From: Thermoleophilia bacterium
GTDB taxonomy: Bacteria > Actinomycetota > Thermoleophilia > Gaiellales > SKUG01
Assembly (NCBI GenBank): GCA_025964555.1
Contig: JAOPYQ010000009.1
Span: forward strand, 124,001-188,000
Length of the DNA: 64,000 nt
Reading direction: 5' to 3'
Positions 1 through 8,868 of the stretch are shown here, one piece after another. Below the pieces are notes generated by a model that saw only the letters and a list, made by a program, of their open reading frames with translations, made no database searches and was not told the origin of the DNA. Within the stretch, counting starts at the first letter, position 1. Every line of letters begins with the position of its first letter. The translations under genes were made by a program, and so were the position numbers.

Positions 1-779
1 AGCTCGAGCCGCACGAGAAGCACGCCCTCGACCTGGTCGACGCGATCATCGGCGAGAAGTTCGTCGCCATGGGCACCTTCAAGAACAAGCTCAAGAAGAA
101 CCTGACGCTCTCGCGCAAGGTCGGGCGCATCGAGAAGAACTTCTACGAGTCGGTGGCGACGTTCATCAAGAAGCAGCAGTGGTACGAGCGCCCCGGCAGC
201 GCGTGGCTGCGGTGGCCGAGCGTGCTGGGGTGGCTGCTCGTGGTGCTCGCGATCGTGCTCGTCGCGTGGCAGGGCCTCGCATGGCGCCTGGATTCAGACC
301 CGCGCGTGGCCGGCATCGGCGGTGCGGTGCTGCTCACGTTCGCGATCTCGCTGGTCGTCGTGATCGTCATGTTCGTCACCGCGCGCAAGGTCGTCACGCG
401 CTTCAGCGGGGCCTCACGCGTGGAGGCGGCGAAGTGGACGGCGTATCGCGACTTCCTCGACAGCTACGGCGACATGGCCGACGAGGAGACCGCCTCGATC
501 GAGCTGTGGGAGCGCCACCTGGTGTACGCGATCGCGTTCGGGTGCGCCGACGACATCCTGCGTGCAGTGCGCCCCCAGGGCGTGAGCGAGGACATGTCGA
601 CGTCCGCGAGCTCGCTCGGGGCGATGAACATGGGGACGTTCCATGGGTTCTCGTCGGGGCTTGCTGCGCGCGCGCCGGAACCGTCGAGCTCCTCGGGGGG
701 TGGATCCTCGAGCTTCGGCGGTGGTGGCGGGGGCGGCGGCGGTGGCGGTGGCGGCGGTGGCGGCGGCGGGGCCTGGTAG
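1..779 (+). CDS. DUF2207 family membrane protein, C-terminal part (5' end outside window)
   Basis: The reading frame is open to the left edge, so the ATG at 69 is internal and about 258 C-terminal residues are seen. Two transmembrane segments (WLLVVLAIVLVAW and AVLLTFAISLVVVIVMFV) are followed by a cytoplasmic segment with KWTAYRDFLDSYGDM and IELWERHLVYAIAFG, which matches the conserved C-terminal half of DUF2207 (YciQ-like) proteins. It ends in a Ser/Gly tract with more than 15 consecutive glycines and GAW, also typical of that family. Function is unknown; it is expected in the cytoplasmic membrane. The Gly tail resembles the one on the TPM protein at 41237-42577, but that is low-complexity convergence. 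The next gene on the same strand starts about 50 bp downstream. Confidence 0.85.
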   Translation, partial: LEPHEKHALDLVDAIIGEKFVAMGTFKNKLKKNLTLSRKVGRIEKNFYESVATFIKKQQWYERPGSAWLRWPSVLGWLLVVLAIVLVAWQGLAWRLDSDPRVAGIGGAVLLTFAISLVVVIVMFVTARKVVTRFSGASRVEAAKWTAYRDFLDSYGDMADEETASIELWERHLVYAIAFGCADDILRAVRPQGVSEDMSTSASSLGAMNMGTFHGFSSGLAARAPEPSSSSGGGSSSFGGGGGGGGGGGGGGGGGGAW

Positions 780-832
780 GCATCCGAAAGTCGGTTCAAG
801 GTCCGGGCCGCTCGATCCGATTGCATCCGGAC

Positions 833-2305
833 ATGCGTTCCCCTCGTTCGGCCGGTGCGGCCTTCCTCCTTGTCCTGTCCCTCGCCTGTGCGTGCGCCGT
901 CGCGCTCGCGTTGCCGACCGCGTCGCTCGCGGCGGGGCGCATCACCGGTGGCGCCAAGGCGCCCGATGCGCAGTACCAGTCGCACCTGCGCTCGCTCGTG
1001 GCGCTCGTGAGCCTGGACGAGCCGTCGCAGTACGACGGGCAGTTCTGCGCGGGCACGCTGATCGACGAGCTGCACGTGCTCACCGCCGGGCACTGCCTGG
1101 TCGACGACGGTGACCTGCGCACGCGCATCTCCCCCACCTCCTTCGCGGTGCTCGCGGGCACACCGAACCTGAGCAAGACCTCGCTGCGCCGCTCCGAGCT
1201 CGTGCCCGTGCAGTCGATGTTCATCAATCCGAACTTCAACGTGCGCACGATGCGCTGGGACGTCGCGGTGCTGCGCCTCACGCGCCCGATCACGAACGTG
1301 CCGGTCGCGCCGCTGCTGAGCCCCGAGGAAGCTGCGGCGCTGGGGCTCGGCACGTCGACGTTCAACGGGCTCGTCGCGGGCTGGGGCGACACCGATCCCG
1401 ACTTCGACGACTGCTGCTTCCCCTTCACGCTCCAGTCGGTGGCGGTGCCGCTGCACCCCGACAGCGAGTGCACGGGCAACCTGGCCGCGGCGCCGTACCT
1501 GTCGTTCTCGGGCGAGTTCCAGCTGTGCGCCGGGCGCCTCGGGCGCGGCACGACCTTCGGCGCGGACGCGTGCCAGGGCGACAGCGGCGGGCCGCTCTAC
1601 GTGGATGCTGCGGGCGGGCCGCGCCTGGCGGGCGTGACGAGCTTCGGGGTCGGATGCGGACAGCGCTTCTACGGCGTCTATGCACGGGCGACGACGATCA
1701 TGCCGTGGCTGGCATCGATTCCGGGCGCGACGCCCGGTGATGCGCGCGAGGCGATCAACGGCCCCGGCGACCTCGCCGCCCCGGCAGCCGTGGCGAGCCG
1801 CCCGGTGAGCTTCGACAAGGTCGAGCTGACGATCACCCCCGCGACCACCGGCGCAGCCGCAAGCGGCTACACGATGTGGGCGCGCGTGGGCGCGCCAGCC
1901 GTCGCCGAGGACATCTTCCTGGGCAAGACCACCTCGCTCACCGCGCGCGTGACGGTGCCGCCGATCAACGTCGCGCATCCGTACGATGTACTCGTGCGGC
2001 CGGTCGGCGATTCCGGTGAGGGTCCCACCGCGCGGGTGAAGGCGCTGCCGGTGCTCGATCAGGTCAAGCCGACCGTCCCGGGCGGGCTGCGCGTGGCGAA
2101 CAAGCGTGCGACGTGGCGCGCGTCGATCGATCGCCAGAGCCTCATCCACCAGTACCAGGTGCAGGTGTTCGTCGGCGGCTCCTGGCGCGCCCCCAAGGTC
2201 GTGAAGGCGCGCACGTTCGCGATCGGATCCGCCTCGAAGGTGCGCGTGCGGTCGATGGACTGGGCCGACAACGTCAGCGCCTGGAGTGCCCCCGTCAGCG
2301 CCTGA
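833..2305 (+). CDS. Secreted trypsin-like serine protease (S1 family) with C-terminal beta-domain
   Basis: A 490-aa protein starting at the ATG at 833; the longer ORF in the track is only upstream read-through. Residues 1-35 form a signal peptide (Arg start, Ala/Leu core, SLAAG), followed by RITGG, the usual S1 mature N-terminus after proteolytic activation. The catalytic triad is visible: His87 in LTAGHC, Asp143 in RWDVAVLRL and Ser251 in CQGDSGGPL. Paired cysteines (FCAGT, GHC, CCF, LCAG, ACQGD, GVGC) suggest disulfides. After the roughly 260-residue protease domain, about 200 residues resemble one or two fibronectin-like beta domains. It is exported and cleaves proteins; the substrate is unknown. 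Confidence 0.93.
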   Translation: MRSPRSAGAAFLLVLSLACACAVALALPTASLAAGRITGGAKAPDAQYQSHLRSLVALVSLDEPSQYDGQFCAGTLIDELHVLTAGHCLVDDGDLRTRISPTSFAVLAGTPNLSKTSLRRSELVPVQSMFINPNFNVRTMRWDVAVLRLTRPITNVPVAPLLSPEEAAALGLGTSTFNGLVAGWGDTDPDFDDCCFPFTLQSVAVPLHPDSECTGNLAAAPYLSFSGEFQLCAGRLGRGTTFGADACQGDSGGPLYVDAAGGPRLAGVTSFGVGCGQRFYGVYARATTIMPWLASIPGATPGDAREAINGPGDLAAPAAVASRPVSFDKVELTITPATTGAAASGYTMWARVGAPAVAEDIFLGKTTSLTARVTVPPINVAHPYDVLVRPVGDSGEGPTARVKALPVLDQVKPTVPGGLRVANKRATWRASIDRQSLIHQYQVQVFVGGSWRAPKVVKARTFAIGSASKVRVRSMDWADNVSAWSAPVSA

Positions 2306-2395
2306 CCGCGCACCGGCGCCCGATCGCTCGAAAACGGCCACACAAGGGCCGCTGCATGCCGCTTCTCGAACGGCTCGATGCGTCGTACAACGGAT

Positions 2396-2473
2396 GTGTC
2401 GAGCCATCGATGGGCTGCACCGCCGAACGCGCAGCCAGGGCTCGACACACCGCACACGATTCGCCCCGTGTGC
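2396..2473 (+). promoter_or_regulatory. Structured 5' leader of the M23 peptidase gene
   Basis: Between the protease stop and the M23 start, the RNA can form a perfect 10-bp outer stem (GTGTCGAGCC at 2396-2405 with GGCTCGACAC at 2439-2448) enclosing a 6-bp hairpin (GGCTGC 2413-2418 with GCAGCC 2431-2436). A third hairpin follows (GCACACG 2452-2458 with CGTGTGC 2467-2473). The Shine-Dalgarno-like GGAGGGGG begins three bases after the last stem. Peptidoglycan hydrolase genes in actinobacteria are often riboswitch-controlled (c-di-AMP ydaO type), but I do not see that consensus here. It could be an unassigned riboswitch or attenuator, or an intercistronic terminator followed by a promoter. Confidence 0.5.
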
Positions 2474-2491
2474 CGGAGGGGGAGCCGAAGT

Positions 2492-3358
2492 ATGTGCAAC
2501 ATCGCGCCCGCTGGCGTTGCGCCAGCAGCCACGCCCGTCAGTGCCGGAGGACCCACGGGGTCTGCTCCGCTCTCGACCGATGGCGTCACGCCCGTTCCGT
2601 CGATCCTGCAGCCCGCCCCCACAGATGTCGGTGGCGTGAGCGGCGGCGGACCGACCGGCACTCCTGAGATCCAGGCCGCGCTCGAAGCTGTCCACGGCGC
2701 GATCGGCACGCTCAACGGCGCGCTCCAGGCCATCCAGGGTGGCGGCGCGGTCGGAACGCCGCCCGTCACCGGTGGCGGCGCAGGTGGCTGCGGCTGCGGC
2801 CAGGTCACGCAGGGTCCCGCCCAGCTCGGTGCGAACGCGGCGCCCGACGCGCCCGAGGCGGCGAAGCCCGACAAGGTCGAGAAGCCCGTCGAGGCGGCGA
2901 AGCCGGATGCGCCGAAGCCCGCCGCTGCCACCGGCCCGGGCCAGGCTCCTGCCGGCTTCAAGATCAAGGACCCGCTGCCGGGCGCGAAGCTCACGTCGCA
3001 CTACGGCGAGGTGGCATCGATTCGTGGCGGTCGCCCGCACACGGGCATGGACCTGGCCAAGCCGGCGGGCACGCCGATCCTCTCGGCGGCGCCGGGCAAG
3101 ATCCTCAAGGTCGGCTTCGAGGGCAGCGGCCTGGGCAACTACGTGTACGTCGACCACGGCAACGGCTGGGTCACGCGCTATGGCCACATGGTCGAGAAGT
3201 CGCCGCTCAAGGAAGGCGACGTCGTCGACGCCGGCACGCCGATCGGCAAGGTCGGCTCGACCGGCAACTCCACCGGTCCGCACCTGCACTTCATGGTCGT
3301 CAAGAACGGCGAGGTCGTGAATCCCGAGCCGTTCTTCAAGGGCGAGAAGACCTTCTAG
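2492..3358 (+). CDS. M23 family metallopeptidase (peptidoglycan endopeptidase)
   Basis: Start chosen at the ATG at 2492 because GGAGGGGGAG lies just upstream; the ORF-track start at 2378 lies within structured leader sequence. The product is 288 aa. Residues 1-150 are Ala/Pro/Gly-rich, with a GCGCG cysteine cluster near 99-103 and Lys/Pro/Ala repeats. Residues about 157-285 are a LytM/M23 domain: H183 and D187 in GGRPHTGMDL, and PHLHF (H264, H266) provide the zinc ligands and catalytic histidine. The family cuts peptide crosslinks of peptidoglycan. There is no classical signal peptide, which is odd for a wall hydrolase. Its stop codon shares the CTAG tetranucleotide with that of the convergent ATPase gene. 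Confidence 0.9.
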   Translation: MCNIAPAGVAPAATPVSAGGPTGSAPLSTDGVTPVPSILQPAPTDVGGVSGGGPTGTPEIQAALEAVHGAIGTLNGALQAIQGGGAVGTPPVTGGGAGGCGCGQVTQGPAQLGANAAPDAPEAAKPDKVEKPVEAAKPDAPKPAAATGPGQAPAGFKIKDPLPGAKLTSHYGEVASIRGGRPHTGMDLAKPAGTPILSAAPGKILKVGFEGSGLGNYVYVDHGNGWVTRYGHMVEKSPLKEGDVVDAGTPIGKVGSTGNSTGPHLHFMVVKNGEVVNPEPFFKGEKTF

Positions 3359-6300
3359 GAAGCGACGACCGTCGCGGCGTCAGCTGCGGGCTCGATCCCG
3401 AAGCGCGGGATCGGGTGCAGCTGCACGCGACCCGGCTCGATCGTGTCCTCGGCCAACTTGGCGAGGTGCGCGTGGTGGGTCAGGAACACGATCTGGAAGT
3501 GCTCCGAGACCTCGGCGAGCAGCTGGAAGGTCGCGGTCGCGCGTTCGTCGTCGAAGCTCGGCAGCACGTCGTCGAGGATGAGCGGCATCGATTCGCCGCG
3601 TCCTGAGCTCTCGACGAGCGTTGCGAGGCGTAGCGCGAGGTAGAGCTGGTCGACGGTTCCTTCGCTCAGCCCGTCGAGTGTCACGAGCTCGGGCTCGTCG
3701 TCGGCTGCGTCGCGGCGCGCGCGTTCGAGCTGCACCTGTGGACGGTCGTCGTCGCCGATGCCGATCACCATGCGCGTCCATGCGCCGCACGTGAGCTGCG
3801 CGAGGTAGCGGCTCGTGCGTTCCACGACCGGGCCCATGTCGCGACGCGCGTGCTCGTCGAGCATCGTCTGGAGCATGCGCTCCTGCAGCGCGAGTTGGCG
3901 GTACTCGGGCACGAGCTGATCCAGGCGTGCGCGGGCGTCGCGGATCCGGGCGACGGCATCTGCCTGCGTGTCGCCTTCCTCGAGTGCGCCCACCTGCTTC
4001 TGCGTCGCGTCGCGCGCCTCCTTGGCCTGTGCGTACTCCACGCCGAGGCGGTCGACGGTCTCGCGGGCTGTGTCGAGCAGCGCGCGCAGCTCGGCCTCGG
4101 ATCGCTCCCCGAGCAGCTCGACGAGGTCCTCCACCGGCATTCGCGTCTCGCGCACCAGGTCATGGTCGAGCTGCTGAAGCTGTCGACGCAGCGCCTCGCT
4201 CCGGCTCCACGTCGCGTCGACCTCGCCGAGCGCCGCGCGATCCGCGACACCCGCACGCTCGAGCAGCGCGTCGAGCGTTGCGCGAGATCCGGCGTGCGTG
4301 GCGCGTGCCTGCTCCGCTGCCTCGTCGAGCTTCGCAAGCGTGGCCGTGGCCTCGGCATGCACCTTCTGGTCCGAGATCGCGTCCTGCACACGTGCCCGCA
4401 GCTGCTCGACCGCGACGCTCGGCGTCGCATCGCGCGCCGTGCCCGCCTGGTCGCCAAGCGTGTCGATGAGCGCGCGAACGTCCGCTTCGAAGCCGTCGAC
4501 CAGGTCCGCAGCCGCTGCCTCGAGCCTCGCGGCCTGAGCAGCTGCGGTGACGGCGTCCTGGAGCGCGTCCAACGCGTCGAGATGCGCACGCGCTGCGGCG
4601 GGGGTGGTCGTCGCATCGAGCCCGATGGCTTCGAGCGCCGTGCTCCACACGACTTGATGCGCAGCGTGCGCGGCTTCGGCTGCCTCCACGTTGCGCTGTT
4701 GTTCGGCGACTGCGCGCTCGGCGGCCTGCAGCTCGCCCTGCGCCTTGGCGGCGCCCTGCTGGTCCTGCTGCAGCTGGCGCCGGCGCGTCAGCGCGCGATG
4801 CAGCAGCGTATCGAGCGATTCGGTCGGCGCGGAATCCTCATCGAGGATCACGCCGAGTGCGATGCGCAGGTCGCGACACGCGCTTCCCATGTTCGTGCGA
4901 CGCGCCGTGATCGCGCCATCGCTCGCGCGCAGCGTGTCCGCAGCTGCACGAATCGCTGTGATCTCCCCCAGCGCGGCGTGCATCGTCTCGACCGAAGCGA
5001 CCTGCAGCCCGGTCGGAGCCCAGAGTGCCTGCCACTGATCCATCAGCGCCGTGCGCTCCACGGCGAGGTGCTCGAGCGTCGCGCGAGCATCCGTCGCGCG
5101 CGCCGCGTCGGCGTCGATTCGTCGCTGCAGTTCGCGCGCCTGGCCAGCTCGCACGCCGTCGTCGGCAAGCTGGTCGGCGTACTCGTCCACGATGCGCACG
5201 GAGGTCTCGTAGGTGCCGATCGCGTCGACAGCGTCGGCGGGCATCGCCTCGCCGAGCACGACCTGGCGCAGCGGCACGAATGCCTCGTCGCGGCTCGCGC
5301 GCAGCGCCTCGAGTTCAGCAGGCGTCGGCATCGTCCCTGACGCCGCCAGCTCCTCCAGCTCGGCCGTCGCCTGCGCGGCATGACGCTCCGCGAGCGCGAG
5401 CTGCTCCTCCGCCGCGGTCGAGCGCTCGTCGAGGTCCGCGAATGCCGTCTCGAGGTCTGCGCGCTCGCGTTCACCGGGCAGCGCCAGCTCGCACACTGCA
5501 TCAACGGTGAGCTTCGCGCCAAGGCGTCGCGCGCGCTGCTCGAGCGCGTCGCGTTCACCCTGCAGTCGTGTCTGGTCAGCTTCCAGCGCGGCGCAGTCGA
5601 TCTTCGATGCGACCTCGATCGCCGCATCCAGTGCATCCCCGTCGATGTCACTGACGCCGGCCGACGCGGCCGCGCCGTTCGCCGCCTCGCGCGCCACGCG
5701 TGCTGCCTCAAGCGCGCTGCGCGCCGCCTCGACGTCCGCGACGAGCGCGTCCAGCGTCTCGATCGCGTCCGCAAGCTGCGTGCGTGCTGCGGCGCCTACT
5801 ACTGCGCTCGATGGCTCGGTCGAGTCGTCGCATCCGGGCTGCACGGCTTCGAGCGCCGCCCGCGCTCCGTCGCGCGTGCGGCGCGCTTCAACCTTGAGCT
5901 CCGGCAGTTGCTCACTGGCTTGTGCGACTCCCGCGAAGCGCTGGTACAGGTGGTCGAGCGCTCCGGCCGCGGCGATCAGCGTGTCATCGACGACGAGCTG
6001 GTCGAGCCGCGTCGCGAGCTGGTCGCGTTGCGTCGTGATCGTTGCGAGCTGCGCGTCGAGCTCACCGAGCGCGCGCAGCGTGGTCGCCAGCTGCTCGTGC
6101 TCGACCGCGCCCCACGCCGCGGGCACGCCTCCCTCTGCTGCGAGCTGCTGCACGAGCGATCCACGCTGCGCGAGCTGCGCGGCTGCCCCGAGCGCGCGTT
6201 CGAGCTGGTCACGCTCCTGCTCCGTGCGGTGGCGCGCGGCGTTGAGCTCCTCCACCTTCGCGTCGAGCATTCGGTGCTCGGCGACCAGGTCGTCGTAGCC

Positions 6301-6933
6301 TGCGGCGGCGCGCTTCGCCTTGCCCAGCTCCGCAGTCGCGTCCTTGAGCTCCTTGACCGCCTGGTGCAGCTCGCCCGCGCTGCCGGCATCCGACAGCAGC
6401 GCGCGCCTCGCGACGCGCAGCTCCTCGAGCACGCGGTGCACGCTCGCGGTTCCGGTCGCGGCCGCGAACAGGCTCTCGTCCGTCGCCGCGTTCTCCAGCA
6501 GTGCCTTCGCGCCGCGTCGCATCGAGTCCTGGTCGAGGCCGTGCTTGGCGTCCCACACCGCGCGCGGCACACCGGCGAGCGTGCGCGCCAGGCGCTGGTC
6601 GAGCTGCTCGTCGGCGGCGCCGGTCGTGAAGTCGTGGACGCTCGCCTTGGTGGAGCGCGATCGCTCGAACGCGAGCGTCTCGCCGCTGTCGAGCACCAGC
6701 TCCATCGCGGTGCGGATCTGCCCGGTCTTGAAGCGGAAGTCGTACTTGGGCTCGGCCGATCGTCCCTGCGGCATGCCGTGCAGGGTGTAGCGGATCGCAT
6801 CGAGCGTGGTGGTCTTGCCGGCCTCGTTCGGTCCGTACACGATGTGCACGCCCGCGCCCGACCCGTCGCCGAACGCGAGCTGCGTGTCCTCGAAGTGGCC
6901 GAACTTGCGAAGTTCCAGGTTGGCGATCCTCAT
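3355..6933 (-). CDS. SMC/SbcC-like AAA ATPase, YhaN type
   Basis: A 1192-aa protein with an N-terminal ABC half (Walker A GPNEAGKTTTLDAIRY near residue 34), about 900 residues of Ala/Glu/Arg/Leu-rich coiled coil, and a C-terminal ABC half with signature LDGLSEGTVDQLYLALRL and Walker B MPLILDDVLPSFDDER. This architecture is that of YhaN/SbcC-like DNA repair ATPases, which work with an Mre11-type nuclease on DNA ends and hairpins. The nuclease gene lies directly upstream and overlaps by the tetranucleotide ATGA, implying translational coupling and complex formation. The 3' end overlaps the M23 gene end convergently. Confidence 0.92.
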   Translation of the reverse strand: MRIANLELRKFGHFEDTQLAFGDGSGAGVHIVYGPNEAGKTTTLDAIRYTLHGMPQGRSAEPKYDFRFKTGQIRTAMELVLDSGETLAFERSRSTKASVHDFTTGAADEQLDQRLARTLAGVPRAVWDAKHGLDQDSMRRGAKALLENAATDESLFAAATGTASVHRVLEELRVARRALLSDAGSAGELHQAVKELKDATAELGKAKRAAAGYDDLVAEHRMLDAKVEELNAARHRTEQERDQLERALGAAAQLAQRGSLVQQLAAEGGVPAAWGAVEHEQLATTLRALGELDAQLATITTQRDQLATRLDQLVVDDTLIAAAGALDHLYQRFAGVAQASEQLPELKVEARRTRDGARAALEAVQPGCDDSTEPSSAVVGAAARTQLADAIETLDALVADVEAARSALEAARVAREAANGAAASAGVSDIDGDALDAAIEVASKIDCAALEADQTRLQGERDALEQRARRLGAKLTVDAVCELALPGERERADLETAFADLDERSTAAEEQLALAERHAAQATAELEELAASGTMPTPAELEALRASRDEAFVPLRQVVLGEAMPADAVDAIGTYETSVRIVDEYADQLADDGVRAGQARELQRRIDADAARATDARATLEHLAVERTALMDQWQALWAPTGLQVASVETMHAALGEITAIRAAADTLRASDGAITARRTNMGSACRDLRIALGVILDEDSAPTESLDTLLHRALTRRRQLQQDQQGAAKAQGELQAAERAVAEQQRNVEAAEAAHAAHQVVWSTALEAIGLDATTTPAAARAHLDALDALQDAVTAAAQAARLEAAAADLVDGFEADVRALIDTLGDQAGTARDATPSVAVEQLRARVQDAISDQKVHAEATATLAKLDEAAEQARATHAGSRATLDALLERAGVADRAALGEVDATWSRSEALRRQLQQLDHDLVRETRMPVEDLVELLGERSEAELRALLDTARETVDRLGVEYAQAKEARDATQKQVGALEEGDTQADAVARIRDARARLDQLVPEYRQLALQERMLQTMLDEHARRDMGPVVERTSRYLAQLTCGAWTRMVIGIGDDDRPQVQLERARRDAADDEPELVTLDGLSEGTVDQLYLALRLATLVESSGRGESMPLILDDVLPSFDDERATATFQLLAEVSEHFQIVFLTHHAHLAKLAEDTIEPGRVQLHPIPRFGIEPAADAATVVAS

Positions 6934-8198
6934 CGGACCACCTCCGCGTCCTGCGCGTGCGCAACGAGCAGTCGGCCCACCAGCGACTCGCGCGCCTGCG
7001 CGAGCTCCTCAGCCGACAGCGCCGGCATCAGCTCCGCGCCACCGGCCGCGACCTGTAGCTGCCCGAGCTTCTTGTCGAGCGCCGCGAACGCATCCGCATC
7101 CAGCGGCGTCGGCTCCGGATCGGCATCCAGCAGCTCACGCGCCGCCGCCCCGACGAAGTCCTCGCGCGCGAGCAGCTCCTCGCGATCGGGCAGGCGCGGG
7201 CTGGTGCGCAGCTTGATGCGCTCCAGGTAGAGGCCTTCCGGTGAGATCTCAAGCGCTGCGGTGTTGAGCGCGTCGCGCCAGCGCGCCGGGTCGGCGTCCA
7301 GCGCATCGTGTGCGACCCCGCGACCGACCAGCTCCACGCGCACCAGATGCACCAGGTCCGCGCCGCGCGCGACGATCGTCGCCAGCTGCTCGCCCACGCG
7401 CTCGATCAGGTCCTCGACGGGCTCGTCGGCTTCCAGCTCGACGCGCAGGCGGCTCCAGCGCACCTCGTCGAGGTCCACGTGCTCGGGCGTTCCGAGCACC
7501 TGGCCGTCGCCGAACTCGACCACGGTCACGCCGCGCGCGCCGGTCTCGCCCACGTCGCGCCCCTGAGTGTTGCCCGGGTGGATGATCCACGGCTGCTCGC
7601 TGTGCACCTGGCGCTTGTGCACGTGTCCGAGCGCCCAGTACTGGTAGCCGCGCGCGGCGAGGTCGGCGACCGTGCACGGCGCGTACGGCGAGTGGCCCGG
7701 CGCGCCCGCGAGCGACGTGTGCAGCAGCCCGACGTTGAGCGCGCCATCGACGGCGTCTGCGTAGTCGAGCACGATGTTCTCGAGCACGCGCGGGGTGTCG
7801 AAGCCGCGGCCGTGGATGGCGATGCCGAGCTCGTCGAAGCGTACGGTGCCGGCGCGATCGGTGGGCAGCTGCTCGAGCCCGTCGATGGCGGGCAGGCGGC
7901 GAAGCATCCGAGAATCCGCGTCGTGGTTGCCTCGGATGGTGACGACCTTCGTGCCGGCGCGGCAGATGCGCTCGAGCACCTGCGCGGCCTCGCGCATGGT
8001 CGCGAGGTCGGCGTCGCCGTCGAACAGGTCGCCGGCGATCACGAGCACGTCGGCGGCGCGGTCGGCGCACAGCTCGGCGAGGCGCTCGAACGCACGCATC
8101 GGCGCCTGCCGGATGCGTCGAGCCGGGAGCTGGTCGTTATGGTCGAGCCCGCCGAGCGGGCTGCCGAGGTGTAGGTCTGCTGCGTGGATGAGGATCAT
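6930..8198 (-). CDS. Metallophosphoesterase DNA-repair exonuclease, YhaO/SbcD type
   Basis: The start is set at the ATG at 8198 (MILIHAADLHLGSPLGG), giving 422 aa, because the calcineurin-like motif I begins here; the 120 upstream residues of the track ORF do not look like protein. Motifs in order: HAADLHLG, VIAGDLFDGD, RGNHD and LGHVHK, which give the di-metal (Mn) centre of Mre11/SbcD nucleases. The C-terminal third is the capping and ATPase-interacting region. It forms an operon with the YhaN-like ATPase (ATGA overlap). It is likely a two-subunit double-strand end or hairpin processing complex. Upstream is the divergent 128-aa membrane protein gene. Confidence 0.92.
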   Translation of the reverse strand: MILIHAADLHLGSPLGGLDHNDQLPARRIRQAPMRAFERLAELCADRAADVLVIAGDLFDGDADLATMREAAQVLERICRAGTKVVTIRGNHDADSRMLRRLPAIDGLEQLPTDRAGTVRFDELGIAIHGRGFDTPRVLENIVLDYADAVDGALNVGLLHTSLAGAPGHSPYAPCTVADLAARGYQYWALGHVHKRQVHSEQPWIIHPGNTQGRDVGETGARGVTVVEFGDGQVLGTPEHVDLDEVRWSRLRVELEADEPVEDLIERVGEQLATIVARGADLVHLVRVELVGRGVAHDALDADPARWRDALNTAALEISPEGLYLERIKLRTSPRLPDREELLAREDFVGAAARELLDADPEPTPLDADAFAALDKKLGQLQVAAGGAELMPALSAEELAQARESLVGRLLVAHAQDAEVVR

Positions 8199-8303
8199 GT
8201 CTGGCACATCCGAGCCCGCGCGCGAAAGCGTTCGAGATCCGTTGTCGAGTAGCGGATTGACACCCACGATGCCGGAACCGTCGGACGCAGCCGATGCGGG
8301 CCC

Positions 8304-8309
8304 TAGAGT
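8304..8309 (+). promoter_or_regulatory. Leaderless-type -10 element TAGAGT
   Basis: TAGAGT ends 7 bases before the ATG at 8317, placing transcription initiation at or next to the start codon. No Shine-Dalgarno is visible. This is the first of a recurrent TANNNT-N6/7-start pattern in the window. Confidence 0.5.
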
Positions 8310-8316
8310 CCCGCAG

Positions 8317-8703
8317 ATGGACACGCCTCCCGAACGCGACATCCCGACGCTCACCCCATGGATCGCCCTGGTGGCGGTCGGCGCGTCACTGCTGGTGATC
8401 GCGCTGGCGCCCGGCCTTCCGAAGCTGCCGATGTTCGCAGTCGGGATCGCACTCAACGGCGCGGGGATGTTCGGCATCGCGCGCATTGCGGCGGGTGGGC
8501 TCGAGCCGGCCGCGGAGCCCTCAGTGTTCGCCCGCGCGCTGCGCACGTGGATCATCATCTTCGCCGTCGGCGTCGCACTGTTCGCGGTGGGTCTCGTCGT
8601 GCTCGACGAGACCGCAGTGCTTGCGGCGGCTGGTATTGCGCTCGTGCTCGCCGGCGCCCTCGGTGCGCTCGCGACCGCGCTGCGTCACCGCCGCCGTACG
8701 TGA
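8317..8703 (+). CDS. Small four-helix membrane protein, unknown function
   Basis: A 128-aa protein whose start is fixed by the -10-like TAGAGT just upstream. The sequence begins with a short polar N-terminus (MDTPPERDIPTLTP), then four predicted transmembrane helices (IALVAVGASLLVIALAP; LPMFAVGIALNGAGMFGIARI; WIIIFAVGVALFAVGLVVL; TAVLAAAGIALVLAGALGAL) and a basic C-terminal tail (LRHRRRT). I do not recognise a family. It converges with the 50-aa membrane protein gene downstream, with only about 12 bp between them. Confidence 0.75.
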   Translation: MDTPPERDIPTLTPWIALVAVGASLLVIALAPGLPKLPMFAVGIALNGAGMFGIARIAAGGLEPAAEPSVFARALRTWIIIFAVGVALFAVGLVVLDETAVLAAAGIALVLAGALGALATALRHRRRT

Positions 8704-8715
8704 CGGCGGCGCCTG

Positions 8716-8868
8716 TCAGTTGAACAGACGAATGAGCACGTTGATGAGGATGGTGCCGCCGATCGACAGGATCAGCGAGAGCATCAGGCAGCCCGTCATC
8801 ATCCGGACCTGGACCTTCGCATCCTCGGGGCCATTGCTGCGGTGTTCGGAGTCGGGTTCGCGCGTCAT
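8716..8868 (-). CDS. Small single-pass membrane protein (50 aa), unknown function
   Basis: Too short for the ORF track. The ATG at 8868 overlaps the RmuC stop codon (ATGA), so it is translationally coupled. The product has a polar N-terminus (MTREPDSEHRSNGPEDAKVQ) and one hydrophobic helix (MMTGCLMLSLILSIGGTILINVLI) ending in RLFN. Codon use is GC-rich like the neighbours and the ATGA coupling supports expression. Function unknown. Confidence 0.6.
   Translation of the reverse strand: MTREPDSEHRSNGPEDAKVQVRMMTGCLMLSLILSIGGTILINVLIRLFN

Noticed and set aside
705-775. GGC/GGT tandem triplets
   Set aside because: They encode the poly-Gly tail of the DUF2207 protein and are low-complexity coding sequence, not a regulatory repeat.
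2345-2491. c-di-AMP (ydaO) riboswitch upstream of the M23 gene
   Set aside because: The context fits but the conserved ydaO sequence elements are not visible; reported only as an unassigned structured leader.
464-3289. 941-aa minus-strand ORF over the protease and M23 genes
   Set aside because: It is antisense to two strongly supported genes and has only Arg/Ala/Gly-rich composition without any motif; an artefact of high GC.
5380-7230. 616-aa plus-strand ORF inside the YhaN-like gene
   Set aside because: Antisense shadow; the minus-strand protein has clear ATPase motifs.
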